Shown: positions 1 through 8,348, numbered from the stretch's first letter. The stretch is DNA of 64,000 nt from Nitrospirota bacterium (GCA_021813405.1 JAKAKS010000043.1:19083-83082), one strand, 5' to 3'. Translations and numbers: made by a program. Notes: a model not told the origin generated them from the sequence alone.

Positions 1-1757
1 ATATCCATCACCTTGGGCAGGTCCCAGTCATTTACCACGATGTCCACGCGCACCTTGGGGATAAAGGCTATAGTATCGGCCACATCGGCCCCGGCGCTCT
101 GGCCTTTCTGCCTGCCAAAGCCTTCCACCCTGGTTGCAGTCATACCGATTATCAGGTCCTCGTCCTTAAGCACTTCCACAAGCACGTTAAGCTTCTCGGG
201 CCGGATTATGGCCGATATCATCTTCATCCCGTAGGTCTTGCTCACGGAGGTCATGATGACGTAGCCGATGCTTATCAGCGCCCAGGCGCCTGCGATGTAG
301 AAGCAGATTTTGGCTTCAAGCTGCGAGTCCTTGTTGCCAGCCTGATAGAGGTAGATTATTGCTACCACCATTATGGCGTTTCCGATGAGCCCCAGCAGCG
401 GGATGAGACCGTGCTTCAGCGCATTGAAATCATTGCGTTTCTTGAATGCTACGATAGTCGACACGCAGATGAGGCCGTAAAGAGCAAACGTGCCCATGTT
501 CGAGGCAAGCGTTATACCGGTAAGGCCGTCCACGGACTGAACCCCAATGGCTGCTATGATGCTGGATACAATGACCAGCGTCCAGAGGGCAGTATGGGGC
601 GTTGCATATTTACTGTGCATATAGCCCAGGAATTTCGGGACCTCACGGTCCTCGCCCATGCCGAAGCTCACACGTGCAGCCGTGTTCATGCAGCTAAGAG
701 TAGTGCCAGTCAGGGCAATGGCTACCGTGAACGCCATCGTCATCATCAGGCCAAAGCCTACGCCGCCCAGGAGGGTATTGCCAATGTGCATGGCCAGATC
801 GCCAATGGGCGCGGAAGATGCTCCTGCCGCATCCATACCTGTGAGCGTCTTGCCCGCATTTACTAGCGAGTATTTATCGCTTATCATCGCGCCCGTGGCA
901 AAATATCCGGCCAGATAGACAAGCACCCCCTGGATAAAGAGCGAGAGCATTATGGCCTTCGGGATGTTTTTCTCAGGCTCCTTTGTCTCGGCGGCCAGCG
1001 AGGTGCAGCTTTCAAATCCGACCAGCAAAAAGATGGCTATCGTGGACTCAATGAGCACACCGTTCAGCGTGTGGGGCTTCACGACATCCCATGCGCCGCT
1101 AAAGGCCCAGTGGGCTGCGTGCTCCGGGTTTGCGATCCTGTACCAAATGGCTAGTCCGGTGAAAATGATCAGCATCGCAAGTTGAGTGATATTGATCCAA
1201 AGGGCCGTCATGGTAGAGCCGGTTATGCCGCGATAGGCAATATAGCCCGTTACGAAAGCAAAGACAGTGCCTATTATTACCAGTTCCGGAACCGACAGTG
1301 TCTGCCCGGTAAACTGCTGGTAAATATAGCCGATCATTGTCGCCATCATCGCCACGCAAACGCCTGGATAAACCCAGTAATACAGGTGTGCGGCCCACCC
1401 GGTAGCTATTTTGACCAACCGGGCCATCGAAACCGGGCCGGCCTTACGCGAACCGCTTTTATTGGCCAGAAATGCCTGTTCTGCGAAATAAACCGCGCCC
1501 GCAAAACCCGCCTTAGGATAAATCTTTGCCAATTCCTTGTAAGAGAGCGCCGTCAGAAAGGCGATGACAAGCGCCGCAACCAGGCCCGGCCATATGTCGG
1601 ACGCAACACTCGCCCCGCTTGGTGCGGCGGCCGAGGCCTGCAACTGATAGGTTAGCCACAGGAGCGCACCCGGCGCTATCAGCGCCATCGCGTTCATCGT
1701 GGCGCCCAGCAGGCCAAGCGACTGCTTTACTACAGGTGAATTCGTTTGTTCAGACAT
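1..1757 (-). CDS. APC-superfamily amino acid permease fused to C-terminal PII domain (partial, runs off left edge)
   Basis: Reading the minus strand from the ATG at 1757, preceded by an AAGGAGG-like site, the frame stays open to base 1 (about 585 residues). The first ~500 residues are a hydrophobic permease with APC hallmarks, including VGFESCTSLAAETKEP followed by NIPKA, and the cytoplasmic loop GEDREVPKFLG...YATPHTAL. From about residue 510 the sequence becomes a PII nitrogen-regulator domain: MISAIIRPEKLNVLVEVL, then GMTATRVEGFGRQKGQ, then FIPKVRVDIVVND. These match the PII first strand/helix, the GFGRQKG segment leading into the T-loop, and the following strand. The T-loop lacks the tyrosine that is uridylylated in many PII proteins. 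The domain is cut by the window edge. Inference: substrate uptake is gated by an effector-binding PII module acting in cis. The transported substrate is unknown. Confidence 0.9.
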   Translation of the reverse strand, partial: MSEQTNSPVVKQSLGLLGATMNAMALIAPGALLWLTYQLQASAAAPSGASVASDIWPGLVAALVIAFLTALSYKELAKIYPKAGFAGAVYFAEQAFLANKSGSRKAGPVSMARLVKIATGWAAHLYYWVYPGVCVAMMATMIGYIYQQFTGQTLSVPELVIIGTVFAFVTGYIAYRGITGSTMTALWINITQLAMLIIFTGLAIWYRIANPEHAAHWAFSGAWDVVKPHTLNGVLIESTIAIFLLVGFESCTSLAAETKEPEKNIPKAIMLSLFIQGVLVYLAGYFATGAMISDKYSLVNAGKTLTGMDAAGASSAPIGDLAMHIGNTLLGGVGFGLMMTMAFTVAIALTGTTLSCMNTAARVSFGMGEDREVPKFLGYMHSKYATPHTALWTLVIVSSIIAAIGVQSVDGLTGITLASNMGTFALYGLICVSTIVAFKKRNDFNALKHGLIPLLGLIGNAIMVVAIIYLYQAGNKDSQLEAKICFYIAGAWALISIGYVIMTSVSKTYGMKMISAIIRPEKLNVLVEVLKDEDLIIGMTATRVEGFGRQKGQSAGADVADTIAFIPKVRVDIVVNDWDLPKVMD

Positions 1758-1797
1758 TTCAGTTTCCTCCTTGAAACCCTTAATGAATAATCCGTCC

Positions 1798-2118
1798 TTA
1801 TCTGCCACCCAGCTGAATTACCAGGCCTCCTGCAATTATCAAGACAAGCCCAAGCCAGGTGGGGACGGCAATGCTCTCGCCGAACAACAAGCGTCCAGCC
1901 ATAACGCTCACAATGGCAAAGACCCCGACATACACGCCCAGCAGCTTTGAAAAATCCCATTTCACCATGTTGACCGTAAGCCCGTAAAAGCCAAGCACGC
2001 CAAAGCCTATTACGATCAAAGTGAGGCCGCCGGACCTTAACCCACGCCGAATCAAGGCGTCCCCGCCTACCTCCAGCACCGCCGCAAGGACAAAAATAAA
2101 CCAGGCAGCTAACGGCAT
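1798..2118 (-). CDS. Small SMR/DMT-like four-helix membrane protein
   Basis: A 106-residue protein with four predicted hydrophobic helices and the SMR/EamA-type pattern: an N-terminal helix carrying a Glu (FVLAAVLEVGGDALIRRG) and a final helix GLVLIIAGGLVIQLGGR. A CAGGAG ribosome site precedes the ATG. It lies 40 bases upstream of the permease-PII gene and 55 bases downstream of the porin gene on the same strand, so all three are probably co-transcribed. SMR proteins export small cations or guanidinium-like compounds; DMT relatives move metabolites. I cannot assign a substrate. Its position suggests a role in the same uptake or exchange system. Confidence 0.75.
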   Translation of the reverse strand: MPLAAWFIFVLAAVLEVGGDALIRRGLRSGGLTLIVIGFGVLGFYGLTVNMVKWDFSKLLGVYVGVFAIVSVMAGRLLFGESIAVPTWLGLVLIIAGGLVIQLGGR

Positions 2119-2173
2119 AAGAATCTGCTCCTGTCCAAGGCGATTAATTCCGTTGATACAAAAAACCTTGCTG

Positions 2174-3271
2174 TTACCACGTGTACATCACGCCAAGGGC
2201 CAGGGTGTCCTGGGACTTCTTTGTGTTGCTGTTAAAGCTGGCCTGGTTGGACCAGTCGTGCCGGTACTCCGGCCTCAGCAGAAGGTTATTAGCCAGCGTG
2301 TACTGCCCGGTAATCGTTACCTCCTTCAGGTGCTGGCCGGCAAAGCCGGTCCTTGCGCCCTGCGGGTCCATGAACTCCTCGCCTCTTATCGTGGCGCTTA
2401 CCTTATCATTGAAGACGTAATTTACATAACCAGCTATCCCATACCACTTGTCATCTTCGCCCAGCCCGGCAAGATTTTTGTCCGTCGCGTAATCAGTGTT
2501 CACCGCAACGGTCAGGTTCTTTACAGGGCTTACGGAGCCAACCCAGTCGAACAGGAACCTGTTGTCATGGTTATCCTGCGCCTGCGTTGGGCCGTAAAGG
2601 AAATTGAACACCAGGCTCGATGCCGAAGAAGGCGTTACGGTAGTGCTCAAACCATAGGTCTGGCTGTGGTTGTTGCCGCTTGCCACGTCCCAGCCGTTTA
2701 AGATATATGCATTGGCCGAGATTTTTGGGCTGAAAGTGTAGCCCGCCATGAACCCGGTATGGGTAAACGGTATCGCGTAATTAAAGAGAAATGAGCGGGA
2801 ATAGTTATAGTCGCCGCTGGCCTCTATTACCTCCTCGCCGGTAAAGGTAACAAACTTCCCAAGCTGAAGCGTAAGGCCGCTGCCAACGGGCACTGTATAA
2901 TTTACGTATGCCTCAGTAAGGTCGAACGGCTGATCCGGATTGCTTGCGCCAAGCCCAACCGAATGGATATCCTTGGCAGTTTCGCCAGCCGCAAGCTTTA
3001 ATTTGTAACCAACCTGCCCCACTGCCGGCGCTTTCAGGAACTGAAGCTCGGCCAGGTCCAGGCTGAACTGGTTGCCGTGGTTGTCGAAAACCCTCCAGTC
3101 ATTTGTATCATTGCCCTGCAAATTGCCGGTAAAACCGCCTTGCAGATATATGCTCATGCCTATGGCGTTCTTGATGTCACCGGCGGAAAGCGATGAATCA
3201 GCCAGTGAAACACCAGTATGGGTAAATACAGCCAGCACCAACAAAGTCAAAACCGCCAAAACCTTCTTCAT
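2174..3271 (-). CDS. Outer-membrane beta-barrel porin (BBP2/OmpL-like)
   Basis: A 365-residue protein with an N-terminal signal peptide (KKVLAVLTLLVLAVFTHTG..), then alternating amphipathic strands and a C-terminal aromatic residue (ending MYTW), as expected of a barrel. The segments LTEAYVNYTVPVGSGLTLQLGKF, GEEVIEA and NYSRSFLFNYAIPFTHTG resemble the 'putative beta-barrel porin-2' family. That family assignment is from recall, not a search. Members are often found near ammonium transporter and PII genes, which would fit the downstream permease-PII gene. The ATG follows an AAAGGAGG site, and a GGGGAC-CA-GTCCCC dyad lies 34-47 bases upstream. Likely role: diffusion of small nutrients across the outer membrane. 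Confidence 0.8.
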   Translation of the reverse strand: MKKVLAVLTLLVLAVFTHTGVSLADSSLSAGDIKNAIGMSIYLQGGFTGNLQGNDTNDWRVFDNHGNQFSLDLAELQFLKAPAVGQVGYKLKLAAGETAKDIHSVGLGASNPDQPFDLTEAYVNYTVPVGSGLTLQLGKFVTFTGEEVIEASGDYNYSRSFLFNYAIPFTHTGFMAGYTFSPKISANAYILNGWDVASGNNHSQTYGLSTTVTPSSASSLVFNFLYGPTQAQDNHDNRFLFDWVGSVSPVKNLTVAVNTDYATDKNLAGLGEDDKWYGIAGYVNYVFNDKVSATIRGEEFMDPQGARTGFAGQHLKEVTITGQYTLANNLLLRPEYRHDWSNQASFNSNTKKSQDTLALGVMYTW

Positions 3272-3304
3272 CTACTTCTACGCCTCCTTTCAAATTATCC
3301 GGCT

Positions 3305-3318
3305 GGGGACCAGTCCCC
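3305..3318. promoter_or_regulatory. 14-bp dyad GGGGAC-CA-GTCCCC upstream of the porin gene
   Basis: Two perfect 6-base arms are separated by only 2 bases, too tight for an RNA hairpin loop, so a protein-binding operator is more likely. It sits in the 93-base gap between the Fis-type gene and the porin gene. Which protein binds is unknown; the adjacent Fis-type protein is an obvious candidate. Confidence 0.4.
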
Positions 3319-3364
3319 TTATGCCGTTTTATTATTCCCAGGCGAACAAGACCGCGCCGCCCTG

Positions 3365-3559
3365 TCACATTTCCATAATCGCCTCTTTCTTAAGCCGGAT
3401 GCCGTACTTCCTCAGCCTGTAATTGAACATCCGCTCAGACAGCCCAAGGGCCCTGGCCGCCCTGGATTTAACCCAGCCAGACTCCCTGAGGGCGTTCATT
3501 ATCTCCTTCCTCTCCAGTTCCTCAACCTTTTCTTTAAGCATCATAGCGGGTTCCTCCAT
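3365..3559 (-). CDS. Stand-alone Fis-type helix-turn-helix protein (NifA/NtrC C-terminus-like)
   Basis: A 64-residue protein starting at the ATG at 3559, preceded by AAGGGA 6 bases upstream. Nearly the whole chain is the Fis-type DNA-binding fold: EIMNALRESGWVKSRAARALG followed by LSERMFNYRLRKYGI, closest in pattern to the C-terminus of NifA/NtrC-family sigma-54 activators. No AAA+ or receiver domain is encoded upstream: only about 220 bases separate it from lysA on the other strand. It is therefore either a genuine small DNA-binding protein or a remnant of a larger activator. An upstream TTG at 3589 would add ten residues. As the first gene of the porin/SMR/permease-PII cluster it is a plausible local regulator (inference). 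Confidence 0.7.
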   Translation of the reverse strand: MEEPAMMLKEKVEELERKEIMNALRESGWVKSRAARALGLSERMFNYRLRKYGIRLKKEAIMEM

Positions 3560-3782
3560 GTTATCCCTTATATGAAAAAACCGTGCCAACCCGGAACTGG
3601 CCGATTTATAAAGGAAGGGATGCCGCTAAGTATCAGCAAAAATGTTGGCGCCGCCAATTTGGATTTACAATTTCGTCGCATCCAACATAGATTGCCAGCG
3701 GGCCTTAAAAAAAGCGTTTATACCGGAGCCCGGAAAAGATTCTTTTGACAGGGCTTTTTCGTATATGGTAAAAAAGTCTTCT

Positions 3783-5024
3783 ATGCATTATTTCTCATAT
3801 AAACATGGGGAGCTTTATGCTGAGGGCATACCGCTGGCCGAACTGGCTGCAAAATTCGGCACGCCATTATATATATACAGCGCAAAAACGCTAAGGCGGC
3901 ATTTCACCGCATATGAAAAGGCGTTCGGAGCGGTGCCGCACATAGTATGCTTTGCCATGAAAGCCAACTCCAACTCCGGGGTTCTAAGCACCCTTGCCCA
4001 TGAAGGCTCAGGGGCTGATATCGTATCCGGCGGCGAGCTGTTCCGGGCGCTGAAAGCGGGCATTCCGGCCGGAAAGATAGTTTACGCCGGCGTGGGCAAA
4101 ACCGAAGATGAGATAAAACTGGCACTGAAAAACCGCATCCTGATGTTCAACGTGGAATCGGAAGACGAGCTGGAAGAGATAGACCGGGTTGCGGGCCTCA
4201 TGCGCGTGAAGGCCCCTGTGGCCCTGCGGGTAAACCCGGACGTGGACCCGCGCACCCATCCGTATATCTCCACGGGGATGAAGAAATACAAATTCGGCAT
4301 TCCTGTTAAAGAGGCGCTGCCTGCATACAAGGCCGCAGCGCGCATGAAGAACATAAGCGTTGTGGGCATACAGAAGCACATCGGCTCACAGCTTACGGAG
4401 CTTGAACCGTTTGAGGACTCCCTGAACCGCCTTCTGGCGCTTCTGGACCTGCTTGAAGGCAAGGGGATGAAACTGAAATATCTGGACATTGGCGGAGGGC
4501 TTGGCATCCGGTATACCGAGGATGAAAACCCGCCTGCCCCAGCGGAACTGGCCAAAGTGGTGCTGCCGCTTATTAAAGGGAGGGACGTCACGCTTATAGT
4601 GGAGCCGGGCAGGTCCATAGTAGGCAACGCCGGGGTGCTTGTAACAAAATGCCTGTACCGGAAATCCTCCGGAGTAAAAGACTTTGTGATAGTGGACGCC
4701 GGCATGAACGATCTTGTAAGGCCGTCGCTTTACGGTGCGCACCATGATATCCTGCCGGTACGCAAGGCAAAGAGGCCGCTTGAAAAGGTGGACGTGGTTG
4801 GCCCGGTGTGCGAAAGCGGAGATTTCCTTGCAAGGGACAGGCAGCTTCCGGCCACGGCTCGCGGGGAGCTTCTGGCCGTGATGAGCGCGGGGGCTTACGG
4901 GTTCACAATGGGCTCCAATTACAACTCACGCCCAAGGCCCGCCGAGGTGCTTGTGGACGGGGATGAGTACCGGCTTGTGCGCAAAAGGGAGACATACCGC
5001 GATTTGACTAGGGGTGAAATGTGA
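3783..5024 (+). CDS. lysA: Diaminopimelate decarboxylase
   Basis: A 413-residue fold-III PLP enzyme converting meso-diaminopimelate to L-lysine in the cytoplasm. Visible signatures are the PLP lysine in CFAMKANSN, the phosphate-binding GGGLGI, VEPGRSIVGNAG, and the catalytic Cys region GPVCESGDFLARD. The start is placed at the ATG beginning MHYFSYKHGELY because family members begin this way; the frame is open further upstream, but that stretch has no family resemblance. There is no clear Shine-Dalgarno site at 3783. The stop overlaps the dapF start by 4 bases (GTGA), implying translational coupling in a lysA-dapF-dapA operon. Confidence 0.95.
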   Translation: MHYFSYKHGELYAEGIPLAELAAKFGTPLYIYSAKTLRRHFTAYEKAFGAVPHIVCFAMKANSNSGVLSTLAHEGSGADIVSGGELFRALKAGIPAGKIVYAGVGKTEDEIKLALKNRILMFNVESEDELEEIDRVAGLMRVKAPVALRVNPDVDPRTHPYISTGMKKYKFGIPVKEALPAYKAAARMKNISVVGIQKHIGSQLTELEPFEDSLNRLLALLDLLEGKGMKLKYLDIGGGLGIRYTEDENPPAPAELAKVVLPLIKGRDVTLIVEPGRSIVGNAGVLVTKCLYRKSSGVKDFVIVDAGMNDLVRPSLYGAHHDILPVRKAKRPLEKVDVVGPVCESGDFLARDRQLPATARGELLAVMSAGAYGFTMGSNYNSRPRPAEVLVDGDEYRLVRKRETYRDLTRGEM

Positions 5025-5866
5025 CCCGCCTTCTGCCATTCACAAAGATGCAGGGCACAGGCAACGACTTTGTACTGCTGGACGGGGTATCTTACGACAT
5101 GACCGGGCTGGCCCTGCCCACGCTGTCCAAAAGACTGTGCGACAGGCGCTTCGGCATCGGGGCGGACCAGCTGCTGCTGCTGGAGCTCTCACGCTCCGCG
5201 GACTTCAGGATGAAAATATTCAACGCGGACGGCTCCGAGGTACAGATGTGCGGCAACGGCATACGCTGCCTGGCATCCTACATATGGAAGCACAACTTAT
5301 CCAGAAAAGAAACCCTCGATATAGAAACCAAAGCAGGCATTATCAGGCCGTCGCTGTCAAAAGGCCAGGTGGGTACTGCCGCGCTGGTGCGCGTGAACAT
5401 GGGCGAACCCGTCCTGGACGCAAAGAGGATACCGGTAAACCTGGAAGGCAGGGTGGTGGACTACCAGCTTTCCATAAACGGGCAGAGCTTCGGGATTACC
5501 TGCGTATCGATGGGCAACCCGCACGCGGTAATATTCGTTGAGGACGCGGGCGCGTTCCCTGTGCGCCAGTACGGCCCGCTGATAGAAAATCATCCCCTCT
5601 TCCCGGAGCGCACCAACGTGGAATTTGCGCAGGTGCTGGACAGGGGCAGGATACGGATGCGCGTATGGGAAAGGGGTTCCGGTGAAACACTGGCCTGCGG
5701 CACCGGGGCGTCCGCCTCGGCGGTGGCCTCCATACTGAAAGGGCTTACGGACCAAAAGGTTGCCGTACTGCTTGAAGGCGGCATTCTCCAGATAGAATGG
5801 GACGGCTCCGTTGTATACATGACAGGCCCGGCTGAAGAGGTATTCGAGGGTGAGATATACATTTAA
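5021..5866 (+). CDS. dapF: Diaminopimelate epimerase
   Basis: A 281-residue cofactor-independent epimerase interconverting LL- and meso-diaminopimelate, needed for both lysine and peptidoglycan. The two catalytic cysteines are visible in MCGNGIRC and ACGTGASAS, and the N-terminal FTKMQGTGNDF motif is typical. Translation starts at a GTG overlapping the lysA stop. The dapA ribosome site begins within 12 bases of its end. The order lysA-dapF-dapA is common in Desulfobacterota and related phyla. Confidence 0.96.
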   Translation: MTRLLPFTKMQGTGNDFVLLDGVSYDMTGLALPTLSKRLCDRRFGIGADQLLLLELSRSADFRMKIFNADGSEVQMCGNGIRCLASYIWKHNLSRKETLDIETKAGIIRPSLSKGQVGTAALVRVNMGEPVLDAKRIPVNLEGRVVDYQLSINGQSFGITCVSMGNPHAVIFVEDAGAFPVRQYGPLIENHPLFPERTNVEFAQVLDRGRIRMRVWERGSGETLACGTGASASAVASILKGLTDQKVAVLLEGGILQIEWDGSVVYMTGPAEEVFEGEIYI

Positions 5867-5877
5867 CAGGAGGTATC

Positions 5878-6756
5878 ATGATGTTTGAAGGCTCTATGGT
5901 TGCACTGGTTACGCCTTTCAAAAAGGGTAAAGTGGACGAAAAGGCGCTTAAGAAACTGGTCAACTGGCATATAGATGAAGGCACGGACGCCATAATCCCC
6001 TGCGGCACAACGGGTGAATCCGCCACCCTGGATTTCGACGAGCATTACAGGGTGATAGAGGTTGTGGTAAAGGCCGCCAAAGGCAGGGTGCCGGTAATAG
6101 CCGGAACTGGCGCAAATTCCACGGCCGAAGCCATAGAGATAACCCGCAAGGCGCTGAAGCTTGGCGCGGACGGGGCCCTTCTGGTATCCCCGTACTACAA
6201 CAAGCCCACACAGCAGGGCATATACCTGCATTACAAGGCCGTGGCAGATTCCGTGAAGGGATTTCCGCTGCTAGTCTACAACGTGCCTGGCAGAACTTCC
6301 TCCAACATCCTGCCCGAAACCGTTGCCCGGCTTGCGGAGATAAAGAACATCGCAGGCATTAAAGAAGCAACCGGCGACATGAAGCAGGCAAGCGAGATAC
6401 TGCGCCTCTGCGGCAGTTCCTTCACCGTTATCTCCGGCGACGATTTCACCACCCTGCCCCTCTACGCGCTTGGCGGGCACGGCTGCATATCGGTAACGGC
6501 CAATATCGTGCCGGGGCTTGCGGCAAAACTCTGGGACACGTGGAAGGCAGGCAATATCGAGGCCGCACGGGCGCTGCATTACAAGATGGAGCCGCTTAAT
6601 AAAATGATGTTCATAGAGACAAACCCCATCCCGGTAAAGACCGCGCTTGCGTTAATGGGCGAGATACGGGAGGAGTTCAGGCTGCCCCTCTGCTCCATGT
6701 CTGAAGACAACAAAAAGAAACTGGCCGCCGTGCTGAAGGCTAGCAGGCTGATATAA
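5878..6756 (+). CDS. dapA: 4-hydroxy-tetrahydrodipicolinate synthase
   Basis: A 292-residue TIM-barrel aldolase condensing pyruvate with aspartate semialdehyde, the first committed step of the diaminopimelate pathway. Key residues are visible: Thr pair in CGTTGES, Tyr in YNVPGRTSSN, and the Schiff-base Lys in GIKEATGD. The ATG follows an AGGAGGT site. It closes the lysA-dapF-dapA unit and is followed by a stem-loop. Confidence 0.97.
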   Translation: MMFEGSMVALVTPFKKGKVDEKALKKLVNWHIDEGTDAIIPCGTTGESATLDFDEHYRVIEVVVKAAKGRVPVIAGTGANSTAEAIEITRKALKLGADGALLVSPYYNKPTQQGIYLHYKAVADSVKGFPLLVYNVPGRTSSNILPETVARLAEIKNIAGIKEATGDMKQASEILRLCGSSFTVISGDDFTTLPLYALGGHGCISVTANIVPGLAAKLWDTWKAGNIEAARALHYKMEPLNKMMFIETNPIPVKTALALMGEIREEFRLPLCSMSEDNKKKLAAVLKASRLI

Positions 6757-6762
6757 AGATAA

Positions 6763-6793
6763 GCCGCCCTGTTTACAGGGCGGCCTCCTTTCT
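6763..6793 (+). terminator. Probable transcription terminator after dapA
   Basis: An 8-base perfect inverted repeat (GCCGCCCT ... AGGGCGGC, loop GTTTAC) starts 6 bases after the dapA stop and is followed by a pyrimidine-rich CTCCTTTCT tract. The T-run is interrupted, so termination may be partial. Confidence 0.6.
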
Positions 6794-6804
6794 GGTAAGT
6801 TCTT

Positions 6805-7503
6805 ATGATGCTTAAAAAATCCCTGCTTCCGGTCTTACTCACCCTGGCGCTTGCCGGATGCGCTACCGTTCAGGACTACCGGGAGGGCCAGCTGCATTAC
6901 AAGCTTGGCCTGTCCGCCCTCAACGATGGCCGCTACCAGGCCGCGTTCGTGGAATTCCAGAAGGCGCTCAAATACGACAACAGCAACGAGAAGGTCTATA
7001 ACGCGCTGGGTTACACTTACATCCAGTTCCAGGAACTGGACAAGGCCAAGGTATCCTTCCAGAAAGCCGTGTCGCTGGACCATAAATACTCCGAGGCATA
7101 CAATAACCTGTGCCTGGTGGATTACGGCCTGCATCAATACGATGGCGCCATAGCCGCCTGCAAAAAAGCGCTTGCCAACAAGCTTTATGAAACTCCGGAC
7201 AAGGCCTATTACAACCTTGGCAAGGCGTATTACAGGAAGAAGGACTACCCCGCCGCCGTTACCGCGTTCAAAGAGAGCGTAGTGCGCGTGGCAGACAATT
7301 ACCCGGCATATTACATGATGGCACTGGCCCTCAATGCGGAGGGGCAGTACGGCCCGGCTGCGGAAGCTCTCTCCAACGCGGTAAAGCTGGACCCCGCCTA
7401 CCATGGCAACATGGACAAGGCGGAGCATGATTTCCGCAACGGGACCAACCTGCCTGTGGACCGCTCGGACACAGACCAGCTTCTTGAGATATTCAAATAC
7501 TGA
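6805..7503 (+). CDS. TPR-repeat lipoprotein
   Basis: A 232-residue protein with a lipoprotein signal (LLTLALAGCATVQ, lipobox Cys about residue 20) followed by several tetratricopeptide repeats, such as HYKLGLSALNDGRYQAAFVEFQKAL, KVYNALGYTYIQF and KAYYNLGKAYYRKKDYPAAVTAF. The architecture resembles PilF/PilW-type or BamD-like scaffolds in the outer membrane, but no pilus or Bam genes are adjacent, so the partner is unknown. Its stop overlaps the cdd start by one base (TGATG). Confidence 0.85.
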   Translation: MMLKKSLLPVLLTLALAGCATVQDYREGQLHYKLGLSALNDGRYQAAFVEFQKALKYDNSNEKVYNALGYTYIQFQELDKAKVSFQKAVSLDHKYSEAYNNLCLVDYGLHQYDGAIAACKKALANKLYETPDKAYYNLGKAYYRKKDYPAAVTAFKESVVRVADNYPAYYMMALALNAEGQYGPAAEALSNAVKLDPAYHGNMDKAEHDFRNGTNLPVDRSDTDQLLEIFKY

Positions 7504-7892
7504 TGACGCCGGCAGTTGTTGAGGAACTCATAAAAAAAGCCGGGGAAGCAGCAGCCGCCGCAAGGGCGCCCTACTCCGGTTTCAAGGTGGGCGCGGCTGT
7601 GCTTTCGGCGGACGGGCGAATCTTCACCGGGTGCAATATCGAAAACGCCTCGCTTACACTAAGCGTATGCGCGGAAAAGGTTGCGCTCCTCAAGGCCATA
7701 TCCGAAGGGGCGCTTGGGCTGAAAGCCATCGTTGTAACCTCCCATACCGGGCAGCAGTGTTTCCCGTGCGGGGGGTGCAGGCAGCTGCTGTTCGAGTTCG
7801 CCCCGGAGATAAAGGTTATCCTGCCTGCCAAAAACTCGGTGAAGACCTATACGATAAGGGAGCTTCTGCCGGAACCGTTTGTGAAGGAATAG
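7503..7892 (+). CDS. cdd: Cytidine deaminase
   Basis: A 129-residue homotetrameric-type cytidine deaminase that salvages cytidine and deoxycytidine to uridines. Family motifs are YSGFKVGAAV, GCNIENAS, the catalytic CAEKVAL (zinc Cys plus Glu) and the zinc pair PCGGCRQ. Length is normal for the small class. It is translationally coupled to the TPR lipoprotein gene; no functional link between the two is evident. Confidence 0.95.
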   Translation: MTPAVVEELIKKAGEAAAAARAPYSGFKVGAAVLSADGRIFTGCNIENASLTLSVCAEKVALLKAISEGALGLKAIVVTSHTGQQCFPCGGCRQLLFEFAPEIKVILPAKNSVKTYTIRELLPEPFVKE

Positions 7893-8089
7893 CCCTGCAT
7901 TCCAGCGTTTTTTTTAGTGTTCAATACGAAATTTACAACATCTTGATTTAAAGGGCATTTTATACTGCCGCCCGTTCAAGCCGTTCAATCAGCCTCCGTT
8001 TTTAACGGTTATCAAGCCATTATTGCCGTCCACTTTTCAAAGAGCATCGAGAGGCATGGCCTCCCACAGCGCCATCATAACCCGGCCAG

Positions 8090-8141
8090 CCATGACACAG
8101 TCAATATGACATGCTTCATGAAATTGACGTCATGGTTTTTT
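8090..8141 (+). terminator. Long hairpin followed by T6: terminator or end of a small RNA
   Basis: The arms CCATGAC and TCAAT pair with ATTGA and GTCATGG, with an internal ACAG/C mismatch, and the loop can form an additional ATGA/TCAT pairing. Six T residues follow directly. It lies about 200 bases past the cdd stop, so it could terminate read-through or form the 3' end of an unannotated small RNA. Confidence 0.5.
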
Positions 8142-8348
8142 GGAATGGGGAATTGATTTCCCCTGAGAACAAACGGAAAAGGGCTTGCACAAAAACTTTT
8201 ATCATATTTACTGGCGGTGAACCATCCGCACCGTTATCTTCCTGCTGATTGGAAATCCGGACTTCCCCCTGTTAAATCCATTCGTGGGGCAACCCGCTTG
8301 AAATTCAAAAGAGCCAAAAGCTATCTCCTCAGCCGATGAAATGGCCTT

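Noticed and set aside
2021..2701. 226-codon plus-strand frame
   Set aside because: It lies antisense to the SMR and porin genes, which have clear family features; this frame has none.
3572..3589. Sigma-54-like promoter on the minus strand (TTGGCACG then TTTCAT) before the Fis-type gene
   Set aside because: The -24 half is good, but the -12 half lacks the essential GC, and initiation would fall downstream of the ribosome site of the gene.
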